The translations under genes and the position numbers were made by a program. Positions 38,996 to 48,853 of a DNA stretch of 64,000 bases are shown one piece after another. The notes below the pieces were generated by a model. That model did not search any database. It saw nothing but the letters and a program-made list of their open reading frames with translations, and was not told the origin of the DNA. This DNA comes from Paenibacillus sp. 1781tsa1 (GTDB lineage Bacteria; Bacillota; Bacilli; Paenibacillales; Paenibacillaceae): assembly GCF_024159265.1 (NCBI RefSeq), contig NZ_JAMYWY010000001.1, positions 1,550,001 to 1,614,000 on the forward strand. The letters are read 5' to 3'. The first letter of the stretch is position 1, and each line of letters starts with the position of its first letter.

Positions 38996-39016
38996 CCATA
39001 CGAATACATCGTATGG
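38996..39016. promoter_or_regulatory. Inverted repeat in the leader of the hsp90-like gene
   Basis: CCATACGA-ATACA-TCGTATGG is a perfect 8-bp inverted repeat with a 5-bp spacer, loosely extended by ACACA/TGTGT. It lies about 40 bp before the start codon, downstream of an ACATAAT -10-like box at 38972. It could be a repressor site or a leader hairpin. It is not the CIRCE element of HrcA. Confidence 0.5.
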
Positions 39017-39056
39017 GTACATATTGTGTTTGGACGTAGAGGAAGGTGAGTGAGTT

Positions 39057-40892
39057 ATGACAGCATCCAATGAATATCGTTTTCAGGTGAACCTGAGCGG
39101 GATGATTCAGATTTTGTCCAACCATCTATATAGTAGTCCTAAGGTGTTCTTGCGCGAACTGATGCAGAATGCAACAGATGCGATCACGGCACGCAAGGAA
39201 GTGGAGCCGGGATATCAGGGAGAAGCTCGGATTGAACTGACAGGAACCGGTGATCAACTGACGATGATGGTGGAGGACAACGGAGTTGGCCTGACCGAAG
39301 CGGACATCCACGAGTTTCTGGCGATGATTGGACAATCCTCGAAGCGGGGGCAACAGGCACTGCTGGATGGCGAGACATCGTTTATTGGGCGTTTTGGTAT
39401 TGGTCTGCTTAGCTGTTTCATGGTAAGTCATGAGATCGTTATGCTGACTCAATCGATTAAGGGTGGTCCCTCGATGGAGTGGAGAGGTAAGCCGGATGGT
39501 ACATATACGATTAGACAATTGGACACACAGTTGTCTCCCGGAACGAAAGTATATCTGCGTTGTACACCGGATGCAGCACATTATTTTGAAACGGAGTATG
39601 TAAAAGAAGCTTTATTTTACTATGGTGCGTTGTTGCCTTATCCGGTCACGTTGCTTCATGACGGGGTGCAGTCTGTTGTCAATCAGGATTCCCCGATCTG
39701 GTTAACACGTCCAGAACTTGCTCGTTCCTGCCGAGCGGAAGTGCTTGCTTTTGGTGAACGTCTGCTGGGGGAGAAGTTCCAGGATTTCATCCCGCTGACA
39801 ACGGCTACGGGCCGTACGGGAGGCATTGCGTATGTGCTGCCACATGCAGTGAATCTGAATGCAAAACGTTCTCACCGAGTTTACCTGAAGCGAATGCTAA
39901 TTTCGGAGAAGGCTGAGAACATCTTGCCAGAGTGGGCGTTCTTTGTGAAATGCCTGATTTGGACCGATGAGCTTCAACCAACGGCGTCAAGAGAACATTT
40001 CTATGAAAATGAAAAGCTGGAAGAGGTGCGCTCCGAGCTTGGAGACGCTCTGCGTATGGGGCTGGCTGACATGGCTGAGAATCAGACCGAACGTCTGCAG
40101 AAGCTGATTCGTCTGCATGCTCTTTCGATGAAGGCATTGGCTGTTCAGGATCAGGCGTTCTACGCGATGATTCACCGCTGGCTACCTTTTGAGACGACGA
40201 GAGGACACCGGGAACTGGGTGAACTGATTGATGAAGGGGAGACGCTGTATTACACCGGCTCCATTGATGAATATCGTCAGATTCACCATGTCGCTTCTGC
40301 ACAGTCCATGCTGGTCGTCAACGCAGGTTACATCTATGATAAAGAACTGATGGCGATGCTGCCTGTCATACTGAACAATGTACAGACCGAGCGAATTGAG
40401 CCAGATGAAGTATCGATGACATTTACGGATGTTGCACCGGCCGAGCGTAACCAGTACTATGATGCGCTGCGTTTGGCAGATTCGGCATTACAACGTTTTC
40501 GCTGCCGGGCAGAGGTAAAAGGATTCAAGCCATCGGATCTGCCGGTGTTGTTTACCCTTTCGCAGGAGTCATCTACACTGCGTGCGCTGGAAAAAGCCAG
40601 CGAAGAAAGCACAGACTTATTCTCCTCTGTCCTTGGTTCATTGTCAGCAGGCATTAATTCGGCAGGGTACTCGACCTTGTATCTGAATGTGAACAATCCC
40701 ATCATTAAACGGGTGTTGACTTCACCAGATAATCAGATGACACCGATTGCTATTGAAATGCTGTACGTCAACGCACTGATGATGGGCCATTACGCTATGA
40801 ACAAGCAGGAACTTGAAGTGTTGAACCAGGGAATTGTACGGTTTATTGATTGGGGTTTGCGGGCAAATACAGATCGTAAGGGGGATGCGTGA
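39057..40892 (+). CDS. Non-canonical Hsp90-family ATPase
   Basis: A 611-residue protein with the Hsp90/GHKL ATP-binding site: the catalytic Glu34 and Asn38 in FLRELMQNATDAI, Asp74 in VEDNGVGL, and the lid GRFGIGLLSCFMV from residue 111. The middle domain follows (LKRMLISEKAENILPEWAFFVKCLIWTDELQPTASRE, equivalent to the client-binding segment of HtpG). The C-terminal 200 residues differ from HtpG. Its overall length is near that of HtpG (626 in Bacillus), but the sequence is divergent; NCBI names this branch HSP90 family protein. It overlaps the next gene as TGATG, so the two products are probably made together. It would be an ATP-driven chaperone for a limited client set. Confidence 0.88.
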   Translation: MTASNEYRFQVNLSGMIQILSNHLYSSPKVFLRELMQNATDAITARKEVEPGYQGEARIELTGTGDQLTMMVEDNGVGLTEADIHEFLAMIGQSSKRGQQALLDGETSFIGRFGIGLLSCFMVSHEIVMLTQSIKGGPSMEWRGKPDGTYTIRQLDTQLSPGTKVYLRCTPDAAHYFETEYVKEALFYYGALLPYPVTLLHDGVQSVVNQDSPIWLTRPELARSCRAEVLAFGERLLGEKFQDFIPLTTATGRTGGIAYVLPHAVNLNAKRSHRVYLKRMLISEKAENILPEWAFFVKCLIWTDELQPTASREHFYENEKLEEVRSELGDALRMGLADMAENQTERLQKLIRLHALSMKALAVQDQAFYAMIHRWLPFETTRGHRELGELIDEGETLYYTGSIDEYRQIHHVASAQSMLVVNAGYIYDKELMAMLPVILNNVQTERIEPDEVSMTFTDVAPAERNQYYDALRLADSALQRFRCRAEVKGFKPSDLPVLFTLSQESSTLRALEKASEESTDLFSSVLGSLSAGINSAGYSTLYLNVNNPIIKRVLTSPDNQMTPIAIEMLYVNALMMGHYAMNKQELEVLNQGIVRFIDWGLRANTDRKGDA

Positions 40893-41959
40893 TGAAGACA
40901 GAGATGGATTTTGAAGATTTGATGGAAGAGGCCTATCAACTGCCTAATGGTCCTGCGAAGCTCGGTTTTTTGGAGGAAGCAGCGCGGGTAGCCGATGTCA
41001 ATGGCATGGTCGAAGAGGCATACGAAGCACGCTCGGAGATTGTTGATGCTGCCACCTTCTGTGGGTATCCAATGAAAGCTTTAATCGCTTTTTCTTGGCA
41101 GCTGGGCAAGTTCGATCAGCAACCAGAGCTGTATGATGAAGAGACGTTATTGTGGTCATATAAATGGATTCTTGGCAAAATGCCCGATTTCCCGGAAATC
41201 TCACGCGAGAAGATTATGGAGCTGTTGGAGGACTTCGGAGCACGGTTCAAGTCTTATGGTTACAGTGAGCGTTCTTATTGGTACTATCGTTTCCGCATCT
41301 TTATGGATTTCGGAGAGCTGGAGGAATCAGGGCGCAGTTATGATAAGTTTAGAACATTAGACCGCGACTTCATGAGTGACTGTGAGGCATGTGAGCAGGA
41401 TGAGATTATGCGTTATTTTATGTTAAAAGGAGACGACGAGAAGGTGCTGGAAGTGGCCAAGCCTATTCTCAAAGGACGCATGAGCTGTGCGGAGATTCCG
41501 CATCTAACGTTGTCGGAAATTCTGATGCCACTATATCGTCTGGGGCGGACGGAGGAAGCCGATAAATATCAGGTCAAGGGATACCGCTTGATCAAGGGTG
41601 AGAACGATTTTGTGCAGAGTTTTTCCGAGCAGATGGAGTATCTCACACTTACGAATCCTGCCAAAGGCATTGATGTCCTCGAAGAAACACTGGTGCTCGC
41701 AGCCGATCATGAAGATGCGTATGCCAAAATGTTATATTATGCGAAGGCAGCCCCGTTATTGCGGCGTTGGACTGAAGAAAAAGAGTCGGAAGGCTATCGC
41801 ATGCGCCTGCCAGCATCCTTCCCGTATGAAGGTGATCCGGGAGATCTGCTCAAGCTGGCGGATTACTTTGCGGAGCATGCTCAGACCGTTGCAGCCAAGT
41901 TTGATCAGCGTAATGGAAACACACATGTATCCTCGTTGATTGCAGAGAGACGGATATAA
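40892..41959 (+). CDS. Helical-repeat (TPR-like) partner of the Hsp90-like protein
   Basis: A 355-residue, mostly helical protein rich in Glu, Leu, Ala and aromatic residues, with TPR-like helix pairs (for example GFLEEAARVADVNGMVEEAYEARSEIVDAA and LMPLYRLGRTEEADKYQVKGYRLI). No catalytic motif is visible. The ATG at 40892 is 7 bases after AAGGGGG and overlaps the hsp90-like stop. In eukaryotes TPR proteins are Hsp90 co-chaperones; translational coupling here suggests a comparable partnership, which is inference. A terminator follows. Confidence 0.7.
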   Translation: MKTEMDFEDLMEEAYQLPNGPAKLGFLEEAARVADVNGMVEEAYEARSEIVDAATFCGYPMKALIAFSWQLGKFDQQPELYDEETLLWSYKWILGKMPDFPEISREKIMELLEDFGARFKSYGYSERSYWYYRFRIFMDFGELEESGRSYDKFRTLDRDFMSDCEACEQDEIMRYFMLKGDDEKVLEVAKPILKGRMSCAEIPHLTLSEILMPLYRLGRTEEADKYQVKGYRLIKGENDFVQSFSEQMEYLTLTNPAKGIDVLEETLVLAADHEDAYAKMLYYAKAAPLLRRWTEEKESEGYRMRLPASFPYEGDPGDLLKLADYFAEHAQTVAAKFDQRNGNTHVSSLIAERRI

Positions 41960-42006
41960 CTCGTAACATGTAACAGATGACTATAATGACATGAGCAAAA
42001 TAAAGA

Positions 42007-42060
42007 AACAGGCTTGTTCGAGAAGGAGCGCGTATCCTTCCGAACAAGCCTGTTTTTCTT
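42007..42060. terminator. Bidirectional terminator between the hsp90 operon and the SLH hydrolase gene
   Basis: ACAGGCTTGTTCG and CGAACAAGCCTGT form a perfect 13-bp stem, with an inner GAAGGA/TCCTTC stem, and A/T runs on both sides. Confidence 0.93.
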
Positions 42061-42104
42061 GCAAAAAGCATGATATGTCTAATCGGTATGAAGATGTTTT
42101 ATTT

Positions 42105-44312
42105 TTATTGTGCTGAAGTCGCAGAAGGGACCGGCACTGGTACTGGAACCGGTGCAGTTTCAGATGTCTCCTCTGCAGCTTCGGCTTCTTCAGCAGGTTC
42201 TGCTTGTGGCTGCCTAGCAGCCATCAGTTCAGCGACGATTTGATCTGTTGGTTGTGTAAGCAACGCATACATAATCGCAGCCTCTTCCTGACGAATCAGA
42301 GGTTTGCGGGAAAGTAAATCAATGGATCCATCTTCCAGCACTTTTACCTCAGGTCCATGGATACCAAGCTTCGCCATCATCTGAACGGCTGGTACAGCCC
42401 ATGGGTCCGTGTGTCCCGCAAGTTTCACATCATTGAACAGTTCGCTAGGATATTGCAGTTGGAGAGATCTCCAGATCATTACCATCGCTTCCTGTCGCAT
42501 AATCACTTGATCCGGTTTAAACTGCGTGTCATCTGCGCCCGTAATCATCCCCATCTCATACCCGAGTTGAATATATCCGGCTGCTGCATGGTCTGCCCAA
42601 TCGGTGCCGGCAGGAGGTGTTGTTTTGCTGGGTTTCAATCCACTAAGTTTAAGCGTGTTTTCAATAAATTCAGCTCGTGTCACAGCTGTTTTCGGTTGGA
42701 AAGACTTGTTAGCCTCATTCTCATAATATCCGAGTGATTGTAATCCATAGATAGCTTCAGCATAAGGACTGTTCTTACGAACATCCCGGAAGCCCACAGG
42801 TTTTTGCCCTTTTTTCTCATAACCCATAGGGTTGAGGTAAGGTTCCTTCAAGTATGTGGTGCCATCTGCATTTTCTATGAATGCTGTGAATTGACCGGTC
42901 AATTCATCTTTGAAGAGATGATCTTCCAGTTGGATCAGGTTGCGTTGACCCAGGAATACATCGCTAATGCTCAGTTGTCCTGGCTTATCCCCGCCACCTT
43001 TCAGGGAACTTACAATCGTGTTAAGTCGAAGATCTGCGTACAATCCGGTTAAGCGTTGCAGCTCAGCTGCGGATTGCGGCGTGTATTCCTTGAACTGCAC
43101 AGGCTCTGCATATTGCGGGAAGAAACTCTGAATGAATGCAGGATAGAACAGATTACGAAGTGCTCCATTTTGATTATACGTCAGGAAAACGCCTGTATTT
43201 TGCTCGGGAATAAGGAAGAGATAAGAGCTGAACCCGGTCAGGTCGCCTGCTTTCGTAATAACTTTTGGACTACTTCCTGCACCGGGAATCTGAAATGCTG
43301 CTTCGAATCCATACGTGGTGTTTGGTAACAGTGGGTGAATGGAAGAACGGTACTGTTCCATGCTTTTCACCGTGGATTCCTTAAAGATTCGCTTGTTGTC
43401 CTTCACGCCATCATTCAGGAACGCAATCATGAATTTCCCAATGTCCTCGGCGGTAGACAACATGCCCCCTTGAGGCATTGGTGTTGGAGAGATGGTGTAC
43501 AGATCAAGCGGATTGTGTGCCGCATCATAGCCTGTAGCCAGCTGCTTTTGGAATTTTTTGTCCAGCATGAAACTGCTGTTATCCATTCCTAACGGTTTGA
43601 AGATATGCTGCTGCATGTAGGATTCAAAAGGCTCGCCGCTTACATTCTCGACAATCATGCCAAGCAGCAAAAACGAGAAGTTATCGTACATGTAGGCGCT
43701 ACCAGGCTCGCGAACGACAGGAGGCATGTGTTGCTGTGCGTAATCCTCCATCGCTATGTACTTGTCGAAATCAGTATGGATGTCTTCCTGCTGCGGATCA
43801 CGGATCTCGAATCCGGTCGTGTGTGTGAGCAGGTTCTCCACAGTTACAGGTTTGTCAAAAGGGTTATCGAATTTGAGCCCTTTCACATAGGTCTGAAAAT
43901 CAGCTTGAAGGTCAACCTTGCCTTGCTCCACCAGCTGCATCACGGCTGCTGCCGTGAATGTTTTGGAGACAGAGGCTACACGGAAGGCCGTATTTTTCGG
44001 ATCGATAGACGTTTTGTTCTCCTGATCGGCATAGCCGTATCCTTTTTCCGCCAGAACTTTGCCATCCTTCACAACAACAACGGACGCTCCAACATAATGG
44101 GCTTTTGCCTCAGCGGAATCGAAGAATGAATCGAGAAATGCTGTAGCTGATTCGGTTGTCAGCGCTTTCGTCTTTCCCTGTTCGGCAGCTACCGGAGTCG
44201 CGGTCTCCGCCTGAACGGCGGGTACCCACAGACTGAGAGACAGAACTACAGCCATGAAAGCTCCGGTTAGGGAGGTGAACCTGACGCGGGTCTTTCGTTT
44301 GGATAAATGCAT
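42105..44312 (-). CDS. Secreted serine hydrolase (class C beta-lactamase fold) with three SLH domains
   Basis: A 735-residue surface enzyme. Signal peptide to about residue 36; a penicillin-binding/beta-lactamase domain (about 55-400) with the SxxK serine Ser114-Val-Ser-Lys117 and Tyr209-Asp-Asn211; an intermediate beta region (410-520); three SLH domains (about 530-700), then a Glu/Ala and Pro-Val tail. The third SLH repeat is degenerate (EVKVLEDGSIDLLSRKPLIRQEEAAIMY). It should be bound to the cell wall and act on a D-amino-acid peptide or ester. AAAAGGAG precedes the start. It is monocistronic. Confidence 0.88.
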   Translation of the reverse strand: MHLSKRKTRVRFTSLTGAFMAVVLSLSLWVPAVQAETATPVAAEQGKTKALTTESATAFLDSFFDSAEAKAHYVGASVVVVKDGKVLAEKGYGYADQENKTSIDPKNTAFRVASVSKTFTAAAVMQLVEQGKVDLQADFQTYVKGLKFDNPFDKPVTVENLLTHTTGFEIRDPQQEDIHTDFDKYIAMEDYAQQHMPPVVREPGSAYMYDNFSFLLLGMIVENVSGEPFESYMQQHIFKPLGMDNSSFMLDKKFQKQLATGYDAAHNPLDLYTISPTPMPQGGMLSTAEDIGKFMIAFLNDGVKDNKRIFKESTVKSMEQYRSSIHPLLPNTTYGFEAAFQIPGAGSSPKVITKAGDLTGFSSYLFLIPEQNTGVFLTYNQNGALRNLFYPAFIQSFFPQYAEPVQFKEYTPQSAAELQRLTGLYADLRLNTIVSSLKGGGDKPGQLSISDVFLGQRNLIQLEDHLFKDELTGQFTAFIENADGTTYLKEPYLNPMGYEKKGQKPVGFRDVRKNSPYAEAIYGLQSLGYYENEANKSFQPKTAVTRAEFIENTLKLSGLKPSKTTPPAGTDWADHAAAGYIQLGYEMGMITGADDTQFKPDQVIMRQEAMVMIWRSLQLQYPSELFNDVKLAGHTDPWAVPAVQMMAKLGIHGPEVKVLEDGSIDLLSRKPLIRQEEAAIMYALLTQPTDQIVAELMAARQPQAEPAEEAEAAEETSETAPVPVPVPVPSATSAQ

Positions 44313-44363
44313 GCAAACACTCCTTTTATGAAAATATTTACAAAATAGTTACTTACCCATGTA

Positions 44364-45134
44364 TTACTGATTACTCGCACGATAGGTTTCACGATAATAG
44401 ATTCCGATGTTGGCAATCCAGATGACGGAGAGCATTACGATTGGAAATGGAGCGAAGGTGAATAGAACCGAATACAGCACCATAGAGACCATTCCGACAC
44501 CAAGAAGTACATTCATCATCTGAAAAGAACGGTAGGCTGCGCGATACACGATCCATTTCTCACCTTCATCCAACTTCTCGAAGTGATCTTTCTTCATATT
44601 ACGTGAGTTCAGATCCAGTGCGCGATCAGGGAAATAGCGGTTGTACCGCTTGACGGTCAGTGTTTGCAGCACCACGACGATAATAATAGAGATACATGCA
44701 ACAATGAGATTCACGAGGTTAAACAGTTCAGGAAAATTCGTCATATTTCTATGGGAAGCGTACAAGGACAAGGCCAGTGCTGCCCAGGTAAACGCAACAA
44801 TAACGCTCAATCCGCTGAGGATCATCGCTTTACCGAGGGAACGCTCAGCAGGAGAGATGAGTGAGTCAGATTCTCCATACGTATCTTCTTCCATCGGAGG
44901 AACAGATGGCGTGCGGGAGAGACTGAATATGTTCCACAACATCATAACCACCAACGAAGCAGCCAGTAATGCAAATAAAAGATCATAGTCATAGTAAACG
45001 GACAGCGTCCAGTTCAAATTAGATGGAATTTTGTTGATTCCGCTGGCTCCGAGAAAACCGACTACAGTACCACCTGCCGCATACAATGGAAGGCGCATCT
45101 TGTTCTTTTTGGACGGGGAGGTTGTTCTGTTCAT
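44364..45134 (-). CDS. DUF3169-family membrane protein
   Basis: A 256-residue protein with about six membrane helices in three pairs separated by charged loops (SRTPSVPPMEEDTYGESD; RNMKKDHFEKLDEGEKW). This pattern and the partnership with a small XRE regulator fit the DUF3169 family. The function is unknown. ATG 45134 follows AAAGGTGGAG at six bases; an upstream GTG at 45146 would overlap the regulator gene. Confidence 0.75.
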   Translation of the reverse strand: MNRTTSPSKKNKMRLPLYAAGGTVVGFLGASGINKIPSNLNWTLSVYYDYDLLFALLAASLVVMMLWNIFSLSRTPSVPPMEEDTYGESDSLISPAERSLGKAMILSGLSVIVAFTWAALALSLYASHRNMTNFPELFNLVNLIVACISIIIVVVLQTLTVKRYNRYFPDRALDLNSRNMKKDHFEKLDEGEKWIVYRAAYRSFQMMNVLLGVGMVSMVLYSVLFTFAPFPIVMLSVIWIANIGIYYRETYRASNQ

Positions 45135-45135
45135 C

Positions 45136-45345
45136 TTAATCTCCACCTTTCAATTCAAAGATTTTTTCGACGGGTTCACGAAAGACGTGGGCTATTTTTA
45201 ATGCCAAGACGACCGATGGAGAGTAATCTCCACGTTCAATCAGGGCAATGGTTTGGCGGGATGCGCCGATGAGTTTGGCTAGTTCCGCTTGGGACAGTCG
45301 GTCTCTGGCTCGTAACTCCCGAACGTGATTGTGCAATTCTTCCAC
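45136..45345 (-). CDS. Small XRE-family helix-turn-helix regulator
   Basis: A 69-residue DNA-binding protein (LRARDRLSQAELAKLIGASRQTIALIERGDYSPSVVLALKIAHVF) of the YozG/Cro-like class with no sensor domain. A GTG start follows GGAGGTGA. Its stop is one base before the DUF3169 gene, so the two are translated from one message and it probably controls its own operon. TGTATAT/ATATACA half-sites lie in the AT-rich region upstream (about 45368-45410). Confidence 0.88.
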   Translation of the reverse strand: MEELHNHVRELRARDRLSQAELAKLIGASRQTIALIERGDYSPSVVLALKIAHVFREPVEKIFELKGGD

Positions 45346-45450
45346 TTGCTCACCTCCATGAAGCTAATGTATATGATATTTAACTAAATGTAAACTATAA
45401 TATACAAAATGTTAATGATAATTTACTTATAAATGGTGAGATTGGACATG

Positions 45451-45473
45451 AAAAGAGAGCCTGCCCGGCTCCC
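45451..45473 (-). terminator. Terminator of the MFS transporter gene
   Basis: On the minus strand GGGAGCC pairs with GGCTCTC (one G-T pair) around GGGCA, followed by TTTT. Confidence 0.7.
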
Positions 45474-45506
45474 TTGGATGATTATTTTGTTGCCGAAAAA
45501 GTGAAA

Positions 45507-46802
45507 TCAAGATGCATCTGCACACGCCAGATGTTGATGCTGTTCCTCTGCCTTCCGAAGTAACATTCGGAAAAAGATGAGCGCGCCAAGTCCCATAAGT
45601 ACATACAGAACAGCCATTACGTATGAAGGCAGGAAGGCTCCAATGGTTAACCCGAGACTTCCGAGTAGTGCGGCTACGTTATAGCTCAACCCGTCAGCGG
45701 CCATGTAGGCAGCCCGGTCCGAATCTGGGATCATACCGGCTAGCATGACCTGACGAACTGGGGAGTACATCAATTCTCCAATAGTTAGCAATATAGCGGA
45801 TGAGATGAGTAACCAGGCCCAGTTGCTGAAAGCAAGAACGGCGAAGCCAGCGGTATAAAGGCACATACCGACAGTCATGATAGATCGGGACTGGAAGCGG
45901 CCCATCCATCTAGAGAATGGGATTGCAACTAATGCAACCAGTACAGTGTTGATGATCATGATCAGGCTGAACATACGCAGACCAGAGATATCTGAGCCGA
46001 ACAGTTGGGCGGTGAATTCACTTTTTAGACGAACAGCAATATATTTATCCAACTGAAATTCCAGGGAGACAGCAAGGACCGTAGCCGTGAAAAATATCAT
46101 GAAACGTTTGTCCTGAAAGACCGCCCAGTACGTTTTCAGTATGTTCCTCTGGATGGGAGCATTGGCCTCCATTGGTCTGGTGGATCTACCCGAATCATCG
46201 GCTGATTTGTTGTAGATCATTGCACGTTTATCCATTGTTTCACGAATTATAAAGATCAAAATAAACAGGGTAACTATGCTTTCCAGGCATACCAGACTGA
46301 ACAATAGGAAACGAAATGATTCGAAAAATAAACCGCCCATCAGTGCGCCAAAGGTTACAGCAACGTTCGTTGTCCAATATTGCAACCCATATACATAATG
46401 ACGTTCATGTTCACTGCTCACGTCGACAATCATGGCATTAGCAATCGGCACTGTGATCCCTGAACTTAGACTGCTGAGCAGAAACATGAGACAAGTGACG
46501 ATGATCGAATCCATCCACGGCGAGTTGGCGATGGCCAAACAAAGTAGAGCCACGACCTGCAGAGTTTGTGCAATCACCATTAATTTCTTCCGTCCAATTC
46601 GATCCGACCAATATCCTGCCCACAATCCTACAATCATGGAAGCCACAATATTGATTGTCAGCAGTAACCCTGCCACACCTGCGCCAATCTGAATACTCAG
46701 ATAGATCGCCATGAATGGAATGATGGACTTTTGGGTCAGATCGGTGAAAAAATCTGTAATGATACGTATCCTGATGTTAGGGTGCAGATCGGCGTATTTC
46801 AT
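45507..46802 (-). CDS. MFS transporter, divergent from an SgrR-like regulator
   Basis: A 431-residue major-facilitator protein with twelve predicted helices and the loop 2-3 motif GYWSDRIGRKKLMVIAQ. It begins at 46802 (MKYADLHPNIR) after AAGGAAGAAG; the frame is open to 46886 but without a better site. It is likely an exporter of sugars or drugs. The divergent neighbour is SgrR-like; in enteric bacteria SgrR controls the sugar efflux MFS protein SetA, so a sugar-efflux role is a reasonable guess. Confidence 0.82.
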   Translation of the reverse strand: MKYADLHPNIRIRIITDFFTDLTQKSIIPFMAIYLSIQIGAGVAGLLLTINIVASMIVGLWAGYWSDRIGRKKLMVIAQTLQVVALLCLAIANSPWMDSIIVTCLMFLLSSLSSGITVPIANAMIVDVSSEHERHYVYGLQYWTTNVAVTFGALMGGLFFESFRFLLFSLVCLESIVTLFILIFIIRETMDKRAMIYNKSADDSGRSTRPMEANAPIQRNILKTYWAVFQDKRFMIFFTATVLAVSLEFQLDKYIAVRLKSEFTAQLFGSDISGLRMFSLIMIINTVLVALVAIPFSRWMGRFQSRSIMTVGMCLYTAGFAVLAFSNWAWLLISSAILLTIGELMYSPVRQVMLAGMIPDSDRAAYMAADGLSYNVAALLGSLGLTIGAFLPSYVMAVLYVLMGLGALIFFRMLLRKAEEQHQHLACADAS

Positions 46803-46966
46803 AAATTGTTCTTCTTCCTTCCCACTGGTCATGTTGATGTTACTGAGTATAATGGAGGAAAACCTGAAGAAAAACTGTAGAAGCATCCGGGTGGATTTCG
46901 TATTTTAGCAGAACGAGGAAGGCAACTAAAAAATAGAGATTAGAATGAGAAGAAGGAAGGGCATAT

Positions 46967-48853
46967 ATGGACGTATCAGAACATTACATTCAACTGCGGT
47001 TGAACTTTCCACATGTGCATGATGAACAAGAAGTACATACAACGGTAGGTGAACTCGCTGATCTTTTATGTTGTACCATGCGCAATATGAACCTCATTAT
47101 GAACAAATTCAAGGAAAACGGATGGGTCAGGTGGAACCCGCAGCGTGGCAGAGGCAAAAAATCAATGCTGGTATTTTGTATCCCATTACTTACAGTGGCG
47201 CGTGAACGGTTTGACGATCTACTGAAGGGTAACAGGATGGAGGATGCCTATGAACTGGCCGCGACCTTGCCAATTACGATGCGAGAACATCTAATGCAGC
47301 AAATGCAGACTCAATTCGGCTTGCGTTCGAATGAAGGGGACAGAGGCCGAGTGGATACATTGCGGATTCCGCAGAATACACCTTTTAAGACTCTCGACCC
47401 AACGCAGACGGGGATGTGGGGAGAAGTGTTCATTATTACAGAGGTCTTTGATCGTTTGGTTCGTTATAATGCTGAACGCCAAGTCTGCGAGCCGAGTCTG
47501 GCTATGGCATGGGAGAGTCATGCGGATGGAAGGGAATGGACCTTTTATCTGCATAAAGGCATACCTTTTCATCATGGAAGGATACTGGATGCAGAGGACG
47601 TCAAGTTTACCTTTGATCGCATTATCTCTGACAAGAGTAACCCGTGCAGGCCGCTGTTTGGTTCCATTGAGAGCATAGAGGTGTATGACCCGTTGACTGT
47701 ACGTTTTGTGTTGAATAAGCCGAACTTCATGTTCCCGGATCTGATGAGCAGTATGTGTGCATCTATCCTGCCTAGAGATGTGGAGATGAACCCGCTTCAT
47801 CCGATCGGAACAGGACCTTATCGATTGACTCGTCATGATACGAAGCTGCTCGTGCTTGATGTGTTCCTTGCTTATTTCAGAGGGCGTGCTTATGTAGATC
47901 GTGTTGAAGTGTGGCAGCTCCCCCACTCGGCAAAGGCGGAATCCATCATCAAGCATGATCTATTTCCGGATGCACAGCCTCGTGCTGTACAGCATGAGAT
48001 GCAGGGCGGTGTGTATATGACGTTTAATATGCAAAAGGAAGGGCCGCAGCATGATGTGAATTTTCGCCGGGCTGTTCAACAGTTATTAAATGCGTATGAG
48101 CTGTCGGAAGAGCTTGGGAGCACAAACACACAGGCTGCTTATAGTTTGATTCGAGGACGAGTACAGGAGCAACATCTAACATTGGGTACGGATCAAGGGG
48201 AGCTATGGAGACAGCATTCGGAACAACCGGATGGTTCTGTCACACCTGTACCCGTACTTTCCATGGAGTCCTCCCTGGCGCGAGCCTCAGCATTATTGCA
48301 TCGTAGCTCTTACCAAGGGCAAAGTTTAAGTCTATGGGTGGAAGAAGGAGAGAAGATGGAGGCAGATATGGTCTGGTTTGCAGAGAGATGTAAACAGATT
48401 AGCCTACATATCAACATTATGCCGGGAGATCCGGTCCATGCAGTCTATCAAGATGGGTTCGGGGACTGTGATCTGATCTATACAGGAGAAGTCTTCAATG
48501 ATCATGTCATGCTGAGTCTCGTGACGATGTATACCTTCCGGAACACATTATTCCTTATCGCCATGAATGATTACTGGAGACATGAATTGGAGCAGGAATG
48601 CGGACGAGTGGTCATGATTCAGGAACCTGCGGAGCGGTTGGGAAGATTGATTCAGCTGGAAGATCGACTAATACAGGAGGCGTTGCTTCTGCCCGCGTAC
48701 AGCTTCAAGGAAGAACACGCCCATCATGATTCGTTGCGAGATTATCGTCTTGCGGGGTATGGTCTGCCTGATCTGCGCCGATTGTGGGTGAAGAGAAGGC
48801 CTGGTGCCGAGCAAGAGGATGCGAGTTATCCGGTGTATATTCCGTTGTGGTAG
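46967..48853 (+). CDS. SgrR-family transcriptional regulator with solute-binding domain
   Basis: A 628-residue protein with an N-terminal SgrR-type winged helix (HTTVGELADLLCCTMRNMNLIMNKFKENGWVRWNPQRGRGKKS) and a long SBP_bac_5-type binding domain (about 125-580; LRIPQNTPFKTLDPTQTG, SLAMAWESHADGREWTFYLHKGIPFHHGR, HPIGTGPYRLTRHD). E. coli SgrR has the same build and responds to sugar-phosphate stress. No signal peptide is present, so the binding domain works inside the cell. It is divergent from the MFS gene. Confidence 0.88.
   Translation: MDVSEHYIQLRLNFPHVHDEQEVHTTVGELADLLCCTMRNMNLIMNKFKENGWVRWNPQRGRGKKSMLVFCIPLLTVARERFDDLLKGNRMEDAYELAATLPITMREHLMQQMQTQFGLRSNEGDRGRVDTLRIPQNTPFKTLDPTQTGMWGEVFIITEVFDRLVRYNAERQVCEPSLAMAWESHADGREWTFYLHKGIPFHHGRILDAEDVKFTFDRIISDKSNPCRPLFGSIESIEVYDPLTVRFVLNKPNFMFPDLMSSMCASILPRDVEMNPLHPIGTGPYRLTRHDTKLLVLDVFLAYFRGRAYVDRVEVWQLPHSAKAESIIKHDLFPDAQPRAVQHEMQGGVYMTFNMQKEGPQHDVNFRRAVQQLLNAYELSEELGSTNTQAAYSLIRGRVQEQHLTLGTDQGELWRQHSEQPDGSVTPVPVLSMESSLARASALLHRSSYQGQSLSLWVEEGEKMEADMVWFAERCKQISLHINIMPGDPVHAVYQDGFGDCDLIYTGEVFNDHVMLSLVTMYTFRNTLFLIAMNDYWRHELEQECGRVVMIQEPAERLGRLIQLEDRLIQEALLLPAYSFKEEHAHHDSLRDYRLAGYGLPDLRRLWVKRRPGAEQEDASYPVYIPLW

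Noticed and set aside
38996..39016. CIRCE element for the hsp90-like gene
   Set aside because: The repeat is 8-5-8 with a different sequence from the 9-9-9 CIRCE motif.
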